Source of the DNA: Armatimonadetes bacterium DC
GTDB taxonomy: Bacteria; Armatimonadota; Fimbriimonadia; Fimbriimonadales; GBS-DC
Assembly (NCBI GenBank): GCA_001442985.1
Contig: LDYB01000016.1
Span: forward strand, 186,001-250,000
Direction of reading: 5' to 3'
Length of the DNA stretch: 64,000 bases
The translations under genes and the position numbers were made by a program. The notes beneath the pieces are model-generated. The model had not been told where the DNA came from. It made no database searches and was given only the letters and a program-made list of their open reading frames with translations. This document shows positions 1-9,200 of the stretch, piece after piece. The first letter of the stretch is position 1; the number at the start of each line of letters is the position of its first letter.

Positions 1-22
1 CCATCGGCAGGCGTGCTGAAGG

Positions 23-28
23 TACACT
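23..28 (+). promoter_or_regulatory. -10 element of pntB
   Basis: TACACT preceded by GG, seven bases before the pntB ATG. A start site at the usual distance would give almost no 5' leader. It fits the GGTAYAMT pattern seen many times in this window. Confidence 0.5.
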
Positions 29-35
29 TTATGCT

Positions 36-1433
36 ATGGGCGAAGCGTGGATTAATCTGGCGTATCTACTGGCGGCAGTGCTATTTATTGTGGGGCTAAA
101 GGGGCTGGCACATCCGCGCACGGCGGTGCGGGGCAATCAACTGGGCGCGCTGGGCATGCTGATTGCCGTTGTGGCGACTCTGGCGCATCGCCAGATATTG
201 AGTTTTGAACTGATTATTGCTGGCATCGTGGTGGGCGCGCTGGTGGGAGCCGTGCTGGCGTTGAAAGTGCCCATGACGGCGATGCCGCAGATGGTGGCGC
301 TCCTGAACGGTTTCGGGGGTGGCGCGTCGGCGCTGGTGGCGGGCGCAAGCCTGGTGGAGGCGAACCTGCCTGAAGTGCGGGCGAGCGTGCCGATGCTCCA
401 GTTGAGCCTTGCCAGCGCGGCGTCGGGCATTATTGGCGCGGTAACCTTCTGGGGGAGTCTGGTCGCCTTCGCCAAACTGCAGGGGATTGTCGGGGATAAC
501 CCCATTCCCATCCGCTCGTTGCACTACTTTAACGGGCTTTTACTTCTGGTTGCGATCGGGCTGGGGGTGATGCTGGCGCTGGAGCCGTCGCAAATGGGGT
601 ATTACTGGGCGCTGGTGGCGGTGGCGTCGGTGGTGGGGCTGCTGCTGGTGTTCCCAATCGGGGGCGCGGACATGCCCGTGGTGATCGCGCTGCTGAACTC
701 CTATTCGGGGCTGGCGGCGTCGGCGACGGGGTTCGTGCTGAACAATAACGCGCTGATTATCACGGGTTCGCTGGTGGGCGCGTCGGGGATTATTCTGACC
801 ACGATTATGTGCCGCGCGATGAACCGCTCCCTGCGCAATGTGCTGTTCGGGGTGTGGGTGCCGGCGGAGGCGGGACCGAAGGCGGAAGAGGTGTACGGCG
901 GGCGTGTGAAGGCGACCTCGCCTGAAGAGGTGGCGATGCTGCTGGAAGGGGCGCGCTATGTGGTGATTGTGCCCGGCTACGGGATGGCGGTCTCTCAAGC
1001 ACAGCATGCGGTGCGCGACCTGATGCAGGCGCTGGAAGCGCAGGGCACGCGCGTGGAGTTCGCGATTCACCCCGTCGCGGGGCGCATGCCAGGACATATG
1101 AATGTGTTGCTCGCCGAAGCCGATGTGCCCTACGATAAACTCAAAGAGATGGACGAAATCAATCCGCGATTTGAACAGGTGGATGTGGCGATTGTAATCG
1201 GCGCGAACGATGTGGTGAACCCCTTAGCGCGCACCGACCCCAACAGCCCGATTGCGGGCATGCCCATTCTGGATGTGGACAAGGCGAAAAGCGTGGTGGT
1301 CATCAAGCGTAGCCTCAGCCCTGGTTTCGCGGGCATTCCGAACCCCCTGTTTGCGATGGACAACACGCTGATGCTGTTTATGGACGCGCGGCAAGGTGTG
1401 CAGGAAATTCTGGCGGCGCTCAAGGCGAAGTAG
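36..1433 (+). CDS. pntB: NAD(P) transhydrogenase subunit beta
   Basis: Membrane subunit of the proton-translocating transhydrogenase, which moves hydride between NADH and NADP+ and supplies NADPH. The 465 residues match the family length. About the first 270 residues are a run of hydrophobic helices (proton channel). The rest is the NADP-binding domain III, with the GYGMAVSQAQ loop near residue 313 and GANDVVNP near residue 390. The frame is open upstream to the window edge, but a TACACT box lies seven bases before this ATG, which supports the start. The alpha subunit would be expected just upstream, outside the window. Identification is firm. Confidence 0.95.
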   Translation: MGEAWINLAYLLAAVLFIVGLKGLAHPRTAVRGNQLGALGMLIAVVATLAHRQILSFELIIAGIVVGALVGAVLALKVPMTAMPQMVALLNGFGGGASALVAGASLVEANLPEVRASVPMLQLSLASAASGIIGAVTFWGSLVAFAKLQGIVGDNPIPIRSLHYFNGLLLLVAIGLGVMLALEPSQMGYYWALVAVASVVGLLLVFPIGGADMPVVIALLNSYSGLAASATGFVLNNNALIITGSLVGASGIILTTIMCRAMNRSLRNVLFGVWVPAEAGPKAEEVYGGRVKATSPEEVAMLLEGARYVVIVPGYGMAVSQAQHAVRDLMQALEAQGTRVEFAIHPVAGRMPGHMNVLLAEADVPYDKLKEMDEINPRFEQVDVAIVIGANDVVNPLARTDPNSPIAGMPILDVDKAKSVVVIKRSLSPGFAGIPNPLFAMDNTLMLFMDARQGVQEILAALKAK

Positions 1434-1435
1434 GG

Positions 1436-1441
1436 TATAAT
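1436..1441 (+). promoter_or_regulatory. -10 element of tRNA-Ser
   Basis: Perfect TATAAT preceded by GG, starting three bases after the pntB stop and ten bases before the tRNA 5' end. The matching -35 would lie inside the end of pntB. Confidence 0.65.
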
Positions 1442-1451
1442 TTGCCTGCGC

Positions 1452-1542
1452 GGAGGGGTGGCCGAGTGGCTGAAGGCGGCGGTCTTGAAAACCGCATCCC
1501 ACCTCGTGTGGGACGGGGGTTCGAATCCCTCCCCCTCCGCCA
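1452..1542 (+). tRNA. tRNA-Ser (anticodon UGA)
   Basis: A class II tRNA with a long variable arm. The seven-base acceptor stem GGAGGGG (1452-1458) pairs with CCCCTCC (1532-1538). The D-arm begins GGCCGAGTGGC, the anticodon loop reads CTTGAAA (TGA), and the T-loop TTCGAAT is intact. The discriminator base is G, as usual for serine, and the CCA end is encoded at 1540-1542. Confidence 0.97.
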
Positions 1543-1633
1543 GTTGCCCCGCTAAACATTCCCCCTCTTCTGGCGTCTATACGGGCAGGATTGGGCGCGT
1601 GCCCAGCCGAAAATTGAGTGCTGGAGGGGTTCT

Positions 1634-3412
1634 ATGGAACGACCAGAAGAGGGCAAGCCGTGTCCATTATGTGAGCGTCCGAACAGCGACTTCTGGGCGG
1701 CGGAGATGTCGCGTCGCCAGTTCCTGCGGGCAGGGTTCACACTGGTGGCGGTAGGGCTGGCAGCGCCGCCGTGGCTGGCGCGAATCGCCTATGCCGACGC
1801 TCAGCGCACACTCAAGGGCGAGAAGCTCCCCAACGACCACATTCTGGTGGTGTTGCAGCTCACAGGGGGCAACGACGGGCTGAACACGGTGATTCCCTAC
1901 ACCCAGTCGCTGTATTATCAGTCGCGCCCCACGCTGGCAATCCCCGAAGACAAGGTGATCCCGCTGGAAGGGGGGATGGGCTTCCACCCTGCGCTGGAAC
2001 CGCTCAAGAGTTTGTATGACCAGAAGCGCGTCGCGGTGATTCAGAGCGTGGGCTACCCGAACCCGAACCGCTCACACTTCCGCTCGATGGAAATCTGGCA
2101 GACTGCCGACCCCGATGGGCACAGCCGCTACGGCTGGCTGGGGCGCTATCTGGACACGCTCGCCGACTCGGCAACGAACCCTGTGCTGGCGGTAAGCCTC
2201 ACGCAGGAGTTGCCTCTCGCGTTGCAGGCGCGACGCGCCTCGGTGCCCTGCTTCGCCAGCCTGAGCGACCTGCAGATGATGACGCGCGACCCGGAGCTGG
2301 AGCGCACCTTGCAAGCGATGCAGGCGATGGAGTCGCGCAAGCCCGACGCGCCCGCGCGAATCATCCGCGAGTCGACGCGCACCGCGCTGGAGGCGGTAGA
2401 ACGCCTGCGCGAGGCTGTTAAAAACTACCGCTCCGAAGTCGCCTACGGCAACGACCCGTTCGGTCGCGGTCTCCAGCAAGCGGCGCAACTGATTGCCACC
2501 TCGCCGCAAACCCGAATCCTCTATGTGTCGGTGAACGGGTTTGACACCCACGCGGGTCAGGCGCGCACGCACGAACAACTCCTGAGCCGGTTCGCCAGCG
2601 CGGTGAACGCCTTCTATCGCGATCTGGAGGCGCTTGGCAAAGCCGACAAGGTGCTGTTGATGGTCTTCTCGGAGTTCGGGCGGCGCGTGCGCGAAAACGG
2701 CAGTCTCGGCACCGACCACGGCGCCGCCGCGCCGATGTTTTTGATTGGCAAGCGCGTGCAGGGCGGTCTGCACGGCGACCCGCCCAACCTGAGCGATCTG
2801 GACAGCAACAACGACCTCAAGATGCAGATCGACTTCCGCCGCGTGTACGCCACCGTATTGGAGTGGCTCGGCAGCGACCCCGAAGAGGTGCTGGGCAAAG
2901 CATTCCCCGCGCTTAAGGGTGTGGTGGGCTGTCCTACCGCGCCGCCCGCGCCGCTTGCGGGTATACTATGGAAACCGAAGTTAACGGAGCGGCGCATGCG
3001 TCGGAAGCGGTTGGGCTGGTGGCTCCTGATGCTGGTCACCCTGCTGAACAGCGGGGGTATCGGCTACTGGGTGTGCCATCAGCAGGTAAACAGCGCGTGC
3101 TTCTGGCTCAATGCATGTGCCGAGGATACACCGCCTCAGGGAGACCCAGCGCCTGTTTCCACCTCGATACCGACCCTGGAAGCGCTCCCCTGCGACTGCA
3201 TGTTCTATAGCGTGGAAGTGCCCCTGCCACAGGCGCCTGCGTCTCAGGGACATGCGCCTCAGTGGGCGACTATCGCGCTCCTGGAGAGGATTGGCGAGCT
3301 GGGCGCACTCCCGCGTTTGCGGTGTGTTCCAGAAAACGCTTCTCCCCCCACTTCTATCCCCACCCGATGCGTTTTTCGTCGCGCTCCTCCTGTGATGCGC
3401 TGGCTCGGCTAA
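1634..3412 (+). CDS. Tat-exported DUF1501 protein, reading through into a membrane-anchored C-terminal part
   Basis: Residues 1-440 are a DUF1501 protein, a sulfatase-like periplasmic family of unknown function. The twin-arginine signal SRRQFLRAGF begins near residue 26, after a short cytoplasmic stretch containing CPLC. Family motifs include QLTGGNDGLNTVIPY, a NRSHFRSMEIWQ stretch and FSEFGRRVREN...GTDHGAAAPMF. DUF1501 proteins usually stop near residue 440. Here the frame stays open through a proline-rich junction into a second module with its own Met, Shine-Dalgarno and -10 box (see 2996-3412). The start is set by GGAGGGG before the ATG. Either the stop codon was lost and a fusion is made, or two genes share the frame. 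The DUF1501 assignment is firm; the fusion is uncertain. Confidence 0.8.
   Translation: MERPEEGKPCPLCERPNSDFWAAEMSRRQFLRAGFTLVAVGLAAPPWLARIAYADAQRTLKGEKLPNDHILVVLQLTGGNDGLNTVIPYTQSLYYQSRPTLAIPEDKVIPLEGGMGFHPALEPLKSLYDQKRVAVIQSVGYPNPNRSHFRSMEIWQTADPDGHSRYGWLGRYLDTLADSATNPVLAVSLTQELPLALQARRASVPCFASLSDLQMMTRDPELERTLQAMQAMESRKPDAPARIIRESTRTALEAVERLREAVKNYRSEVAYGNDPFGRGLQQAAQLIATSPQTRILYVSVNGFDTHAGQARTHEQLLSRFASAVNAFYRDLEALGKADKVLLMVFSEFGRRVRENGSLGTDHGAAAPMFLIGKRVQGGLHGDPPNLSDLDSNNDLKMQIDFRRVYATVLEWLGSDPEEVLGKAFPALKGVVGCPTAPPAPLAGILWKPKLTERRMRRKRLGWWLLMLVTLLNSGGIGYWVCHQQVNSACFWLNACAEDTPPQGDPAPVSTSIPTLEALPCDCMFYSVEVPLPQAPASQGHAPQWATIALLERIGELGALPRLRCVPENASPPTSIPTRCVFRRAPPVMRWLG
2962..2967 (+). promoter_or_regulatory. 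-10 element inside the DUF1501 ORF
   Basis: TATACT preceded by GG, about 29 bases before the internal ATG at 2996. It fits the window's promoter pattern and would serve the small membrane protein and perhaps the metal-efflux operon. Confidence 0.5.
2996..3412 (+). CDS. Small single-pass membrane protein upstream of the efflux operon (in frame with the DUF1501 ORF)
   Basis: An internal in-frame ATG preceded by GGAG (2986-2989) and by a TATACT box (2962-2967) could start a separate 138-residue protein. It opens with RRKR, then one hydrophobic helix, then a cysteine-containing extracytoplasmic part (WVCHQQ, NACAED, PCDCMF) and a proline-rich tail. I do not recognise the family. Its position 66 bases before a CzcCBA-type operon and its cysteines fit a metal-related accessory role, but that is inference. 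The alternative is that it is simply the C-terminus of the DUF1501 protein. Confidence 0.5.
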   Translation: MRRKRLGWWLLMLVTLLNSGGIGYWVCHQQVNSACFWLNACAEDTPPQGDPAPVSTSIPTLEALPCDCMFYSVEVPLPQAPASQGHAPQWATIALLERIGELGALPRLRCVPENASPPTSIPTRCVFRRAPPVMRWLG

Positions 3413-3417
3413 CTCTG

Positions 3418-3445
3418 CCGGAATCCCCGCTAACGGGGGGTTCGG
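3418..3445 (+). promoter_or_regulatory. Stable hairpin in the leader of the efflux operon
   Basis: CCGGAATCCCCG and CGGGGGGTTCGG form an almost continuous 12-bp stem with a CTAA loop between the small membrane protein and the TolC-type gene. There is no T-run, so a simple terminator is unlikely. It may separate or regulate the two transcripts. Confidence 0.4.
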
Positions 3446-3478
3446 CTTGTAGCGCAAGCGTATCACGGAGGAATCGGA

Positions 3479-4705
3479 ATGCGACGGAAACTGGTCATTA
3501 GTTGGGTTCTCATCAGCAGTGGGCTTTATGGGCAAACAGCGCCGCCGCGCTTCACAGTGGAGCAGGCGCTGCAGCGTGCGATGGAGGCGAACGGTGCGCT
3601 CCGCGCGTTGCGTCAGGACTGGCTCGCCGCCGCGCATCAGGCAGAGGTGGCGCGAGCGCCGCAGGCGCTCTTTCTCCACTGGACCCCTGCGCTGACCACA
3701 GGCGGCACAGGCGAGGAGCTGATTATCGCCCAGATGCTGGAGCTGAACGGCGCTCGTGCCGCACGCGAGCGAACCGCCCGGGCGGAGCAGCAACTCGCCC
3801 ATGCCCAGATTCTGAAAGAGGCGAACCAGCTGCTAAGCGAGACGGCGCGCGCCTTCTATCACGCCCTGTACGCTGAGCGATTGCGTCAGTTAGCGGAAGC
3901 CGAGGTGCAACGCGCCGAGCAAACGCTCGCCCTCATACGCCAGCAGGTGGAGATTGGCGTCCGCCCGGGGCTGGATCAGATTCAGGCGGAGATTGAGCTG
4001 GAGCGTGTGCGCCAGACCCTCAGCGCACGCACGGTAGAAGCAGACACCACGCGAGCAACACTGAACCGATGGCTGGGGCTGGAGCAGAGCGCCCGCGTGA
4101 ACCTTGAGGAGCCGCGCACGCCGTCGCCGCCCAAGCCGCCCGGCGCATGGAGTTCCCACCCCGACTGGCTCCATCAGCAGGCGCGCTGGCGCTCCATGCA
4201 GGCGTTGCGCCGCCAGACCCAGATTGAAGGACTGCCCGATGTGGGCGTGCAGATGCGTCTCGAAAAGCACGCCCAGCCCGGCTTCGGGCTAATCTTCAGC
4301 CTGCCCTTTGTGGACTACGGCGCCCGACGCAAGCGCCTGCAGGCGCTGGAAACCGCCACTGCCGCCGAAGCACTCCGCCTGCAGACCACGCAACACGCGC
4401 TCCAGACGGAGCTTGCCAACGCCCACTTGCAGGCACAGAATGCCTACCAGCGCTGGGAAGCCTACCAGCGCGACATCCTGCCCCGCGCCCAGAAACTGCT
4501 CCAGTCCGCTCAGGTGGGATTAGAAAGCGGGCATCTCTCTATCCTGCAGGTGCTGGAAGCCCAGCGCACGGCGCGCCAGATTCAGGAAGAAGCATTGCTT
4601 GCCGAGCGCGCCTACTGGATTGCCATAACCGATTACGCCGAGAAGCAAGCCGATTTTGCCGCCCTATGGCGCCGACAGCATGAGGAGGGAACACGCAATG
4701 AGTAA
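3479..4705 (+). CDS. TolC-family outer membrane efflux protein (CzcC-like)
   Basis: Outer-membrane duct of a tripartite metal efflux pump. The signal peptide MRRKLVISWVLISSGLYGQ is followed by two OEP-type alpha-helical repeats rich in Ala, Gln, Arg and Leu (about residues 25-210 and 225-400). At 408 residues it has the usual CzcC length. GGAGG lies eight bases before the ATG. The last codons overlap the next gene by eight bases (AATGAGTAA), as expected for one operon. The family is clear; the metal specificity cannot be read from this gene. Confidence 0.88.
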   Translation: MRRKLVISWVLISSGLYGQTAPPRFTVEQALQRAMEANGALRALRQDWLAAAHQAEVARAPQALFLHWTPALTTGGTGEELIIAQMLELNGARAARERTARAEQQLAHAQILKEANQLLSETARAFYHALYAERLRQLAEAEVQRAEQTLALIRQQVEIGVRPGLDQIQAEIELERVRQTLSARTVEADTTRATLNRWLGLEQSARVNLEEPRTPSPPKPPGAWSSHPDWLHQQARWRSMQALRRQTQIEGLPDVGVQMRLEKHAQPGFGLIFSLPFVDYGARRKRLQALETATAAEALRLQTTQHALQTELANAHLQAQNAYQRWEAYQRDILPRAQKLLQSAQVGLESGHLSILQVLEAQRTARQIQEEALLAERAYWIAITDYAEKQADFAALWRRQHEEGTRNE

Positions 4706-6251
4706 GTTCACGAAAACTGTGGGACTTCTGCTGGGGGTGGCTGTTGCGGGAGCGGGCATCTGGTGGTGGAGCCGTTCGCCGGCACCTGCCCCCGAAGCGC
4801 AAAGCGAAGAGCCAAGCCACACCCTTCCTGAAGTGGTGGAGTTAGATTCGGAGAGCCTGCAACTGGCTGATCTGGGCATCGAGCGCGTGTCGGTGCAGCC
4901 GCTGACCCGCACGCTCACCCTCTATGGTCAGATAGAAGCGCACCCCGAAGCGGTGGTGAACCTCAACTCGCGCGTTACAGGGCGCGTGCTGGAACTGCGT
5001 GCGCATGTGGGGCAACGGGTGCGCAGGGGTCAGGTGCTGGCAATTCTGGATAGCGAAGAGATTCATCGCGCTGAGGTGAACTACGCGCGAGCGAAACGCA
5101 ATGTCGCCTTTGCGAAGGCGGAACTGGCGCGTCGGAAACGGCTGGCGCAACTGGGCGCGTATGCCAACCCCGCGTTAGAGGAGGCGCGGAGTCGCTGGAG
5201 TCAGGCGCAGGCAGAACATCGCGCTGCCGAAGCCGACTATCAGGCAGCCCAGCAGGCGGTACGCCAGGCGGAGGCAGAGCGCCATCGCGCTCAGATTGCG
5301 CTGAATCAGGCGGAAAGCCAGCTCGCTCGCGCCGAACGCCTGCTTCAGGCGCAACTGATCTCGCGTCAGGAGTACGAATCGCTTCAGGCACAGCGCGAGA
5401 GCGCCCGCGCCGCCCTCCAGATGGCGCAAGCGCAACTCGAAGCTGCGCAAGCCCAGCTGCAGAACGCCCGCGCTCGCCTTGAAAACGCCCGCGCCCAACT
5501 GCAGATTGCCCAGCAACAGCTCCAGCGCGCCCAGCAGGTCTATCAGGGGCAGTACCTCACCAGCAAAGAGGTCGCCGAAGCCGAAGCCCAGCTCGCCCAA
5601 GCCCAGCTGGAACTGGAAGCCGCCCTGGACGAGCTCCATCTGCTGGGCGGTAAACCCGACGGCGGACACAAACTGACCCTTGTGGCGCCCTTCGACGGAC
5701 GCATCGCCGCGCTTCAGGTCACGGTCGGAGAGACCGTTACGCCCGATAAGCCCATCTTCCGCATTCTAAACACCGACACGGTGTGGGTGAGCTTTGACCT
5801 GTACCCCGAAGATGCCCCCTTTGTCAAGCCAGGCATGCCTGTTGAGTTCAGCCTGCCTGAAGATGCGGGAAAGCGCTACACCGCCGAGATTCAGATGGTC
5901 ATGCCCGAAGCAGACCCTCACGCCCGCACTGTCAAAGCGCGTTGTGTGGTGCGTAATCCTGATGCCTTGCTCAAACCGGGAACCTTCGTGGAAGGGAAGC
6001 TGACCCTTCGCCTGAGCGCGCCGCAGCTGCTCGTGCCTCTGAGCGCCATTCAGGAAATAGAAGGTAAACCGTATGTGTTCGTGGCGACCGATAGCCCAAA
6101 CCGATTCCAGCTGCGTGAGGTCGTGCTGGGGCAGCGCAACGACACCTACGCCGTCGTGCGCTCTGGTTTGAAGCCCGGCGAGCGAATTGTGGTGCGGAAT
6201 AGCTCGCTGCTCAAGGGCATGCTGGTCGGTGGAGAGGGAGGTGAGCACTGA
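4698..6251 (+). CDS. RND efflux periplasmic adaptor subunit (CzcB-like)
   Basis: Links the inner-membrane RND pump to the TolC-type duct. An N-terminal membrane anchor (LLLGVAVAGAGIWWW) is followed by the first lipoyl half (NLNSRVTGRVLELRAHVGQ), a very long Ala/Gln/Arg-rich coiled-coil hairpin (about residues 115-310), the second lipoyl half (LVAPFDGRIAALQVTVGE) and beta-barrel plus membrane-proximal domains. At 517 residues it is longer than most CzcB proteins, and the extra length is in the coiled coil. The start is the ATG after GAGGAGGG. An earlier in-frame ATG at 4656 lies inside the TolC gene and lacks a site. Confidence 0.88.
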   Translation: MSKFTKTVGLLLGVAVAGAGIWWWSRSPAPAPEAQSEEPSHTLPEVVELDSESLQLADLGIERVSVQPLTRTLTLYGQIEAHPEAVVNLNSRVTGRVLELRAHVGQRVRRGQVLAILDSEEIHRAEVNYARAKRNVAFAKAELARRKRLAQLGAYANPALEEARSRWSQAQAEHRAAEADYQAAQQAVRQAEAERHRAQIALNQAESQLARAERLLQAQLISRQEYESLQAQRESARAALQMAQAQLEAAQAQLQNARARLENARAQLQIAQQQLQRAQQVYQGQYLTSKEVAEAEAQLAQAQLELEAALDELHLLGGKPDGGHKLTLVAPFDGRIAALQVTVGETVTPDKPIFRILNTDTVWVSFDLYPEDAPFVKPGMPVEFSLPEDAGKRYTAEIQMVMPEADPHARTVKARCVVRNPDALLKPGTFVEGKLTLRLSAPQLLVPLSAIQEIEGKPYVFVATDSPNRFQLREVVLGQRNDTYAVVRSGLKPGERIVVRNSSLLKGMLVGGEGGEH

Positions 6252-9200
6252 TGCTGGAAGCGATTGTGCGTTTTTCCATCCGCCAGCGGGCGGTAGTGCT
6301 GATCCTGACCCTCTTTTTTGCAGGGTTCGCGGTCTATCAGGCGTTCCTGCTGCCGATTGATGCCGTGCCCGACATCACCAACAAACAGGTGGTGATTAAC
6401 GCGATAGCGCCGGGCTTGAGCGCGCAGGAAGTGGAGCGCCAGATTACCTTCCCCATCGAGCTGGGGCTGGCAGGGCTGCCTTACCTCAGGGAGATTCGCT
6501 CCTCGTCCATCTTCGGGCTATCGCAGGTAACCGTGGTGTTTGACGACTCGGTAGACCTCTATTTCGCACGCCAGCTGGTCAGCGAGCGGTTGCAGGCGAT
6601 TCAGGGCGAGTTGCCGCCGGGCGTGCGTGCCGAGATGGGACCCGTCAGCACAGGGCTGGGCGAACTGGCGCATATTGAGGTGCGCAACCCGCGCCTTTCG
6701 CTGATGGAGCGCGCGACGCTGGCAGATTGGGTCGTGCGCCCCCAGCTGCTCACCGTGCCCGGGCTGGCAGAGGTTACCCGGTGGGGTGGTGAAACGCGCC
6801 AGTTCCAGGTGCAGGTAGACCCCCGAAAACTGGAGGCTTATGGCATCACCCTGCGCGAGGTGGTGGACGCTCTGCAAAACAACAACCTGAACGCGGGCGG
6901 CGCCTACCTCCTGCGCGGAAGCCAGCAGGCGCTGGTGCGCGGAGTCGGACAGCTCACGGGGGTGGAAGACCTCCAGCGCGTGGTCGTCAAGACCCAGCAC
7001 GGCGTGCCCATCACGCTGGCACAAATCGCGCGGATTACCGAAGCGCCCGCCGTGCGCTACGGCGCGATGACCCAGAACGGCGAGGGCGAGCAGGTCTATG
7101 TGCTGGCGCTCCTGCTGATTGGCGAAAACGGGCGTATCGTTATCGAGCGCGTGAAAGAAAAACTGCTCGCCATCGAAAAATCACTCCCCGCAGGCACGAA
7201 ACTGATACCGCATCTGGAGCGCTCCAAACTGGTGAACGGCACCCTGCGCACGGTGTTGACCAACCTCACCGAAGGGGGCTTGCTGGTGATAGGGCTGCTC
7301 TTTCTGTTTCTGCTCCAGCTGCGGGCAGGGCTTATTGTAAGCAGCGTCATCCCGCTCTCGATGCTGGGGGCAGTGGTCGGCATGCGTCTTTTTGGGGTGT
7401 CCGCGAACCTGATGAGTCTGGGCGCGATAGACTTCGGACTGCTGGTGGACGGCGCGGTGATTATTGTGGAAAACACGGTTCGCCGCCTCGCGGAAGCGAT
7501 ACGCTCGCTCCCCCAGGAGCTGACCCCCGACGAGCGTGAACGCCTGATTCATGACAGCACGGTGGAGGTGATTCGCCCCGCCCTGTTCGGAATCTTTATC
7601 ATTATTGCCGCGTATGTGCCCATTCTCACACTGGGTGGGATTGAGGGCAAGATGTTCCGTCCGATGGGGCTGACCGTGATTTTTGCACTGGTGGGCGCGA
7701 TGCTCTTCTCGATGACGGTTGTCCCCGCGCTGTGCGCCCAGTTTCTCAAGCCCCAGCCCGAACGCGAGAACAGGCTGCTGACATGGCTGGCGCATCATTA
7801 TCGGCGTGCGCTGATGTGGCATATCCAGCGTCCGCGCCTGACACTGACCCTCGCGCTGGGGTTTGTGGGAGCGTGCTTCTGGCTCTTTACCCATCTGGGG
7901 AGTGTGTTCGTCCCAGAGCTGGATGAAGGCAATATCGCGATTTCGGGCTTCTATCCGCCTGACACCTCGCTGGAGGAGACCATCCGCCTTTCGGGACGCC
8001 TAGAAAAGTACCTGAAAACGCAGTTTCCCGACGAGATTGCGCATATTTTCACCCGAATCGGACGCCCCGAAGCCGCAACGGACCCGATGCTCAATAATCA
8101 GGTGGACATCATGATGGAGCTGCACCCGCGTGAGCGGTGGCGGCGCGCTCACACCAAGCCCGAACTGGTGGAGCAGATAGCGGATGCCGTTGCCAAAATG
8201 CCCGGTCTCGGCGTCACTTTCACACAGCCGATTAAGATGCGCATGGACGAGATGATTGAAGGGCAGGGCGTGCGTGCGGACCTTGCGGTCAAGATTTTTG
8301 GGGCGGACCTTGAGGAGCTGAATCGCATCGGGCGACTGGTGGAGGCGGAGGTGCGCAAGGTGCGTGGCGCGGTGGATGTGGCGCTGGAGACGACCGAAGG
8401 CTTGCCGCAGCTCCAGATTGCAGTGCGCCGCGAGCAACTGGCGCGTTACGGCATCCCCGCCAGCACCGTGATGGAGGCTATTGAGAGCGCGCTCGGCGGA
8501 GCCACCGCGACCGTCATCACCACAGGAACCCAGAGGGTAGAGGTGGCGGTACGCCTGCAGGAGCCGTTCCGACGCACGCCTGAACAGATTGGGCGCCTGC
8601 TTATCCCCACTGCGGAGGGCGCGCGCGTGCCACTGAGCGCAGTAGCCGATATCCAGATTGTGGAAGGTCCCGTGCGAATCACACGCGAGAACGGTCAGCG
8701 GCGCGTGCTGGTGCTGGCGAACACGCGCGGGCGCGATTTGGGGTCGGTCGCCGAAGAGGTGCATCAGCGATTGCAACGGCTGAACCTGCCCGTAGGCTAC
8801 TGGATTGAGTACGGCGGCGCCTATGAGCATCTGGTTTCGGGGCGCACGCGCTTGAGTATCGTGGTACCAGCGACCTTTCTGGGCATTCTCATGTTGCTGG
8901 TGCTGGCGCTGGGGCAGGTACGCTACGCACTGATGGTGTTCACTGCCATCCCGTTCGCACTCACAGGGGGGATTCTGGCGCTCTGGGTACGCGGGATGCC
9001 CTTCTCCATGTCGGCAGGGGTCGGCTTTATTGCGCTGGGCGGGATTGCCGTGCTGAACGGGCTGGTGATGATCAGCGCCATTAATGCCCTCCGTCAGCGT
9101 GGCATGGCGTGCCTTGAGGCGGTGGTGGAGGGCGCAGCCATCCGAATGCGCCCTGTGCTGATGACCGCCTCGGTGGCGGGGTTCGGTTTCCTGCCGATGG

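Noticed and set aside
2968-3210. An 80-codon frame (METEVNG...) starting right at the TATACT box at 2962
   Set aside because: The ATG would lie one base after the -10 box, upstream of any plausible transcript start, and the in-frame ATG at 2996 has a ribosome site and a membrane protein reading.
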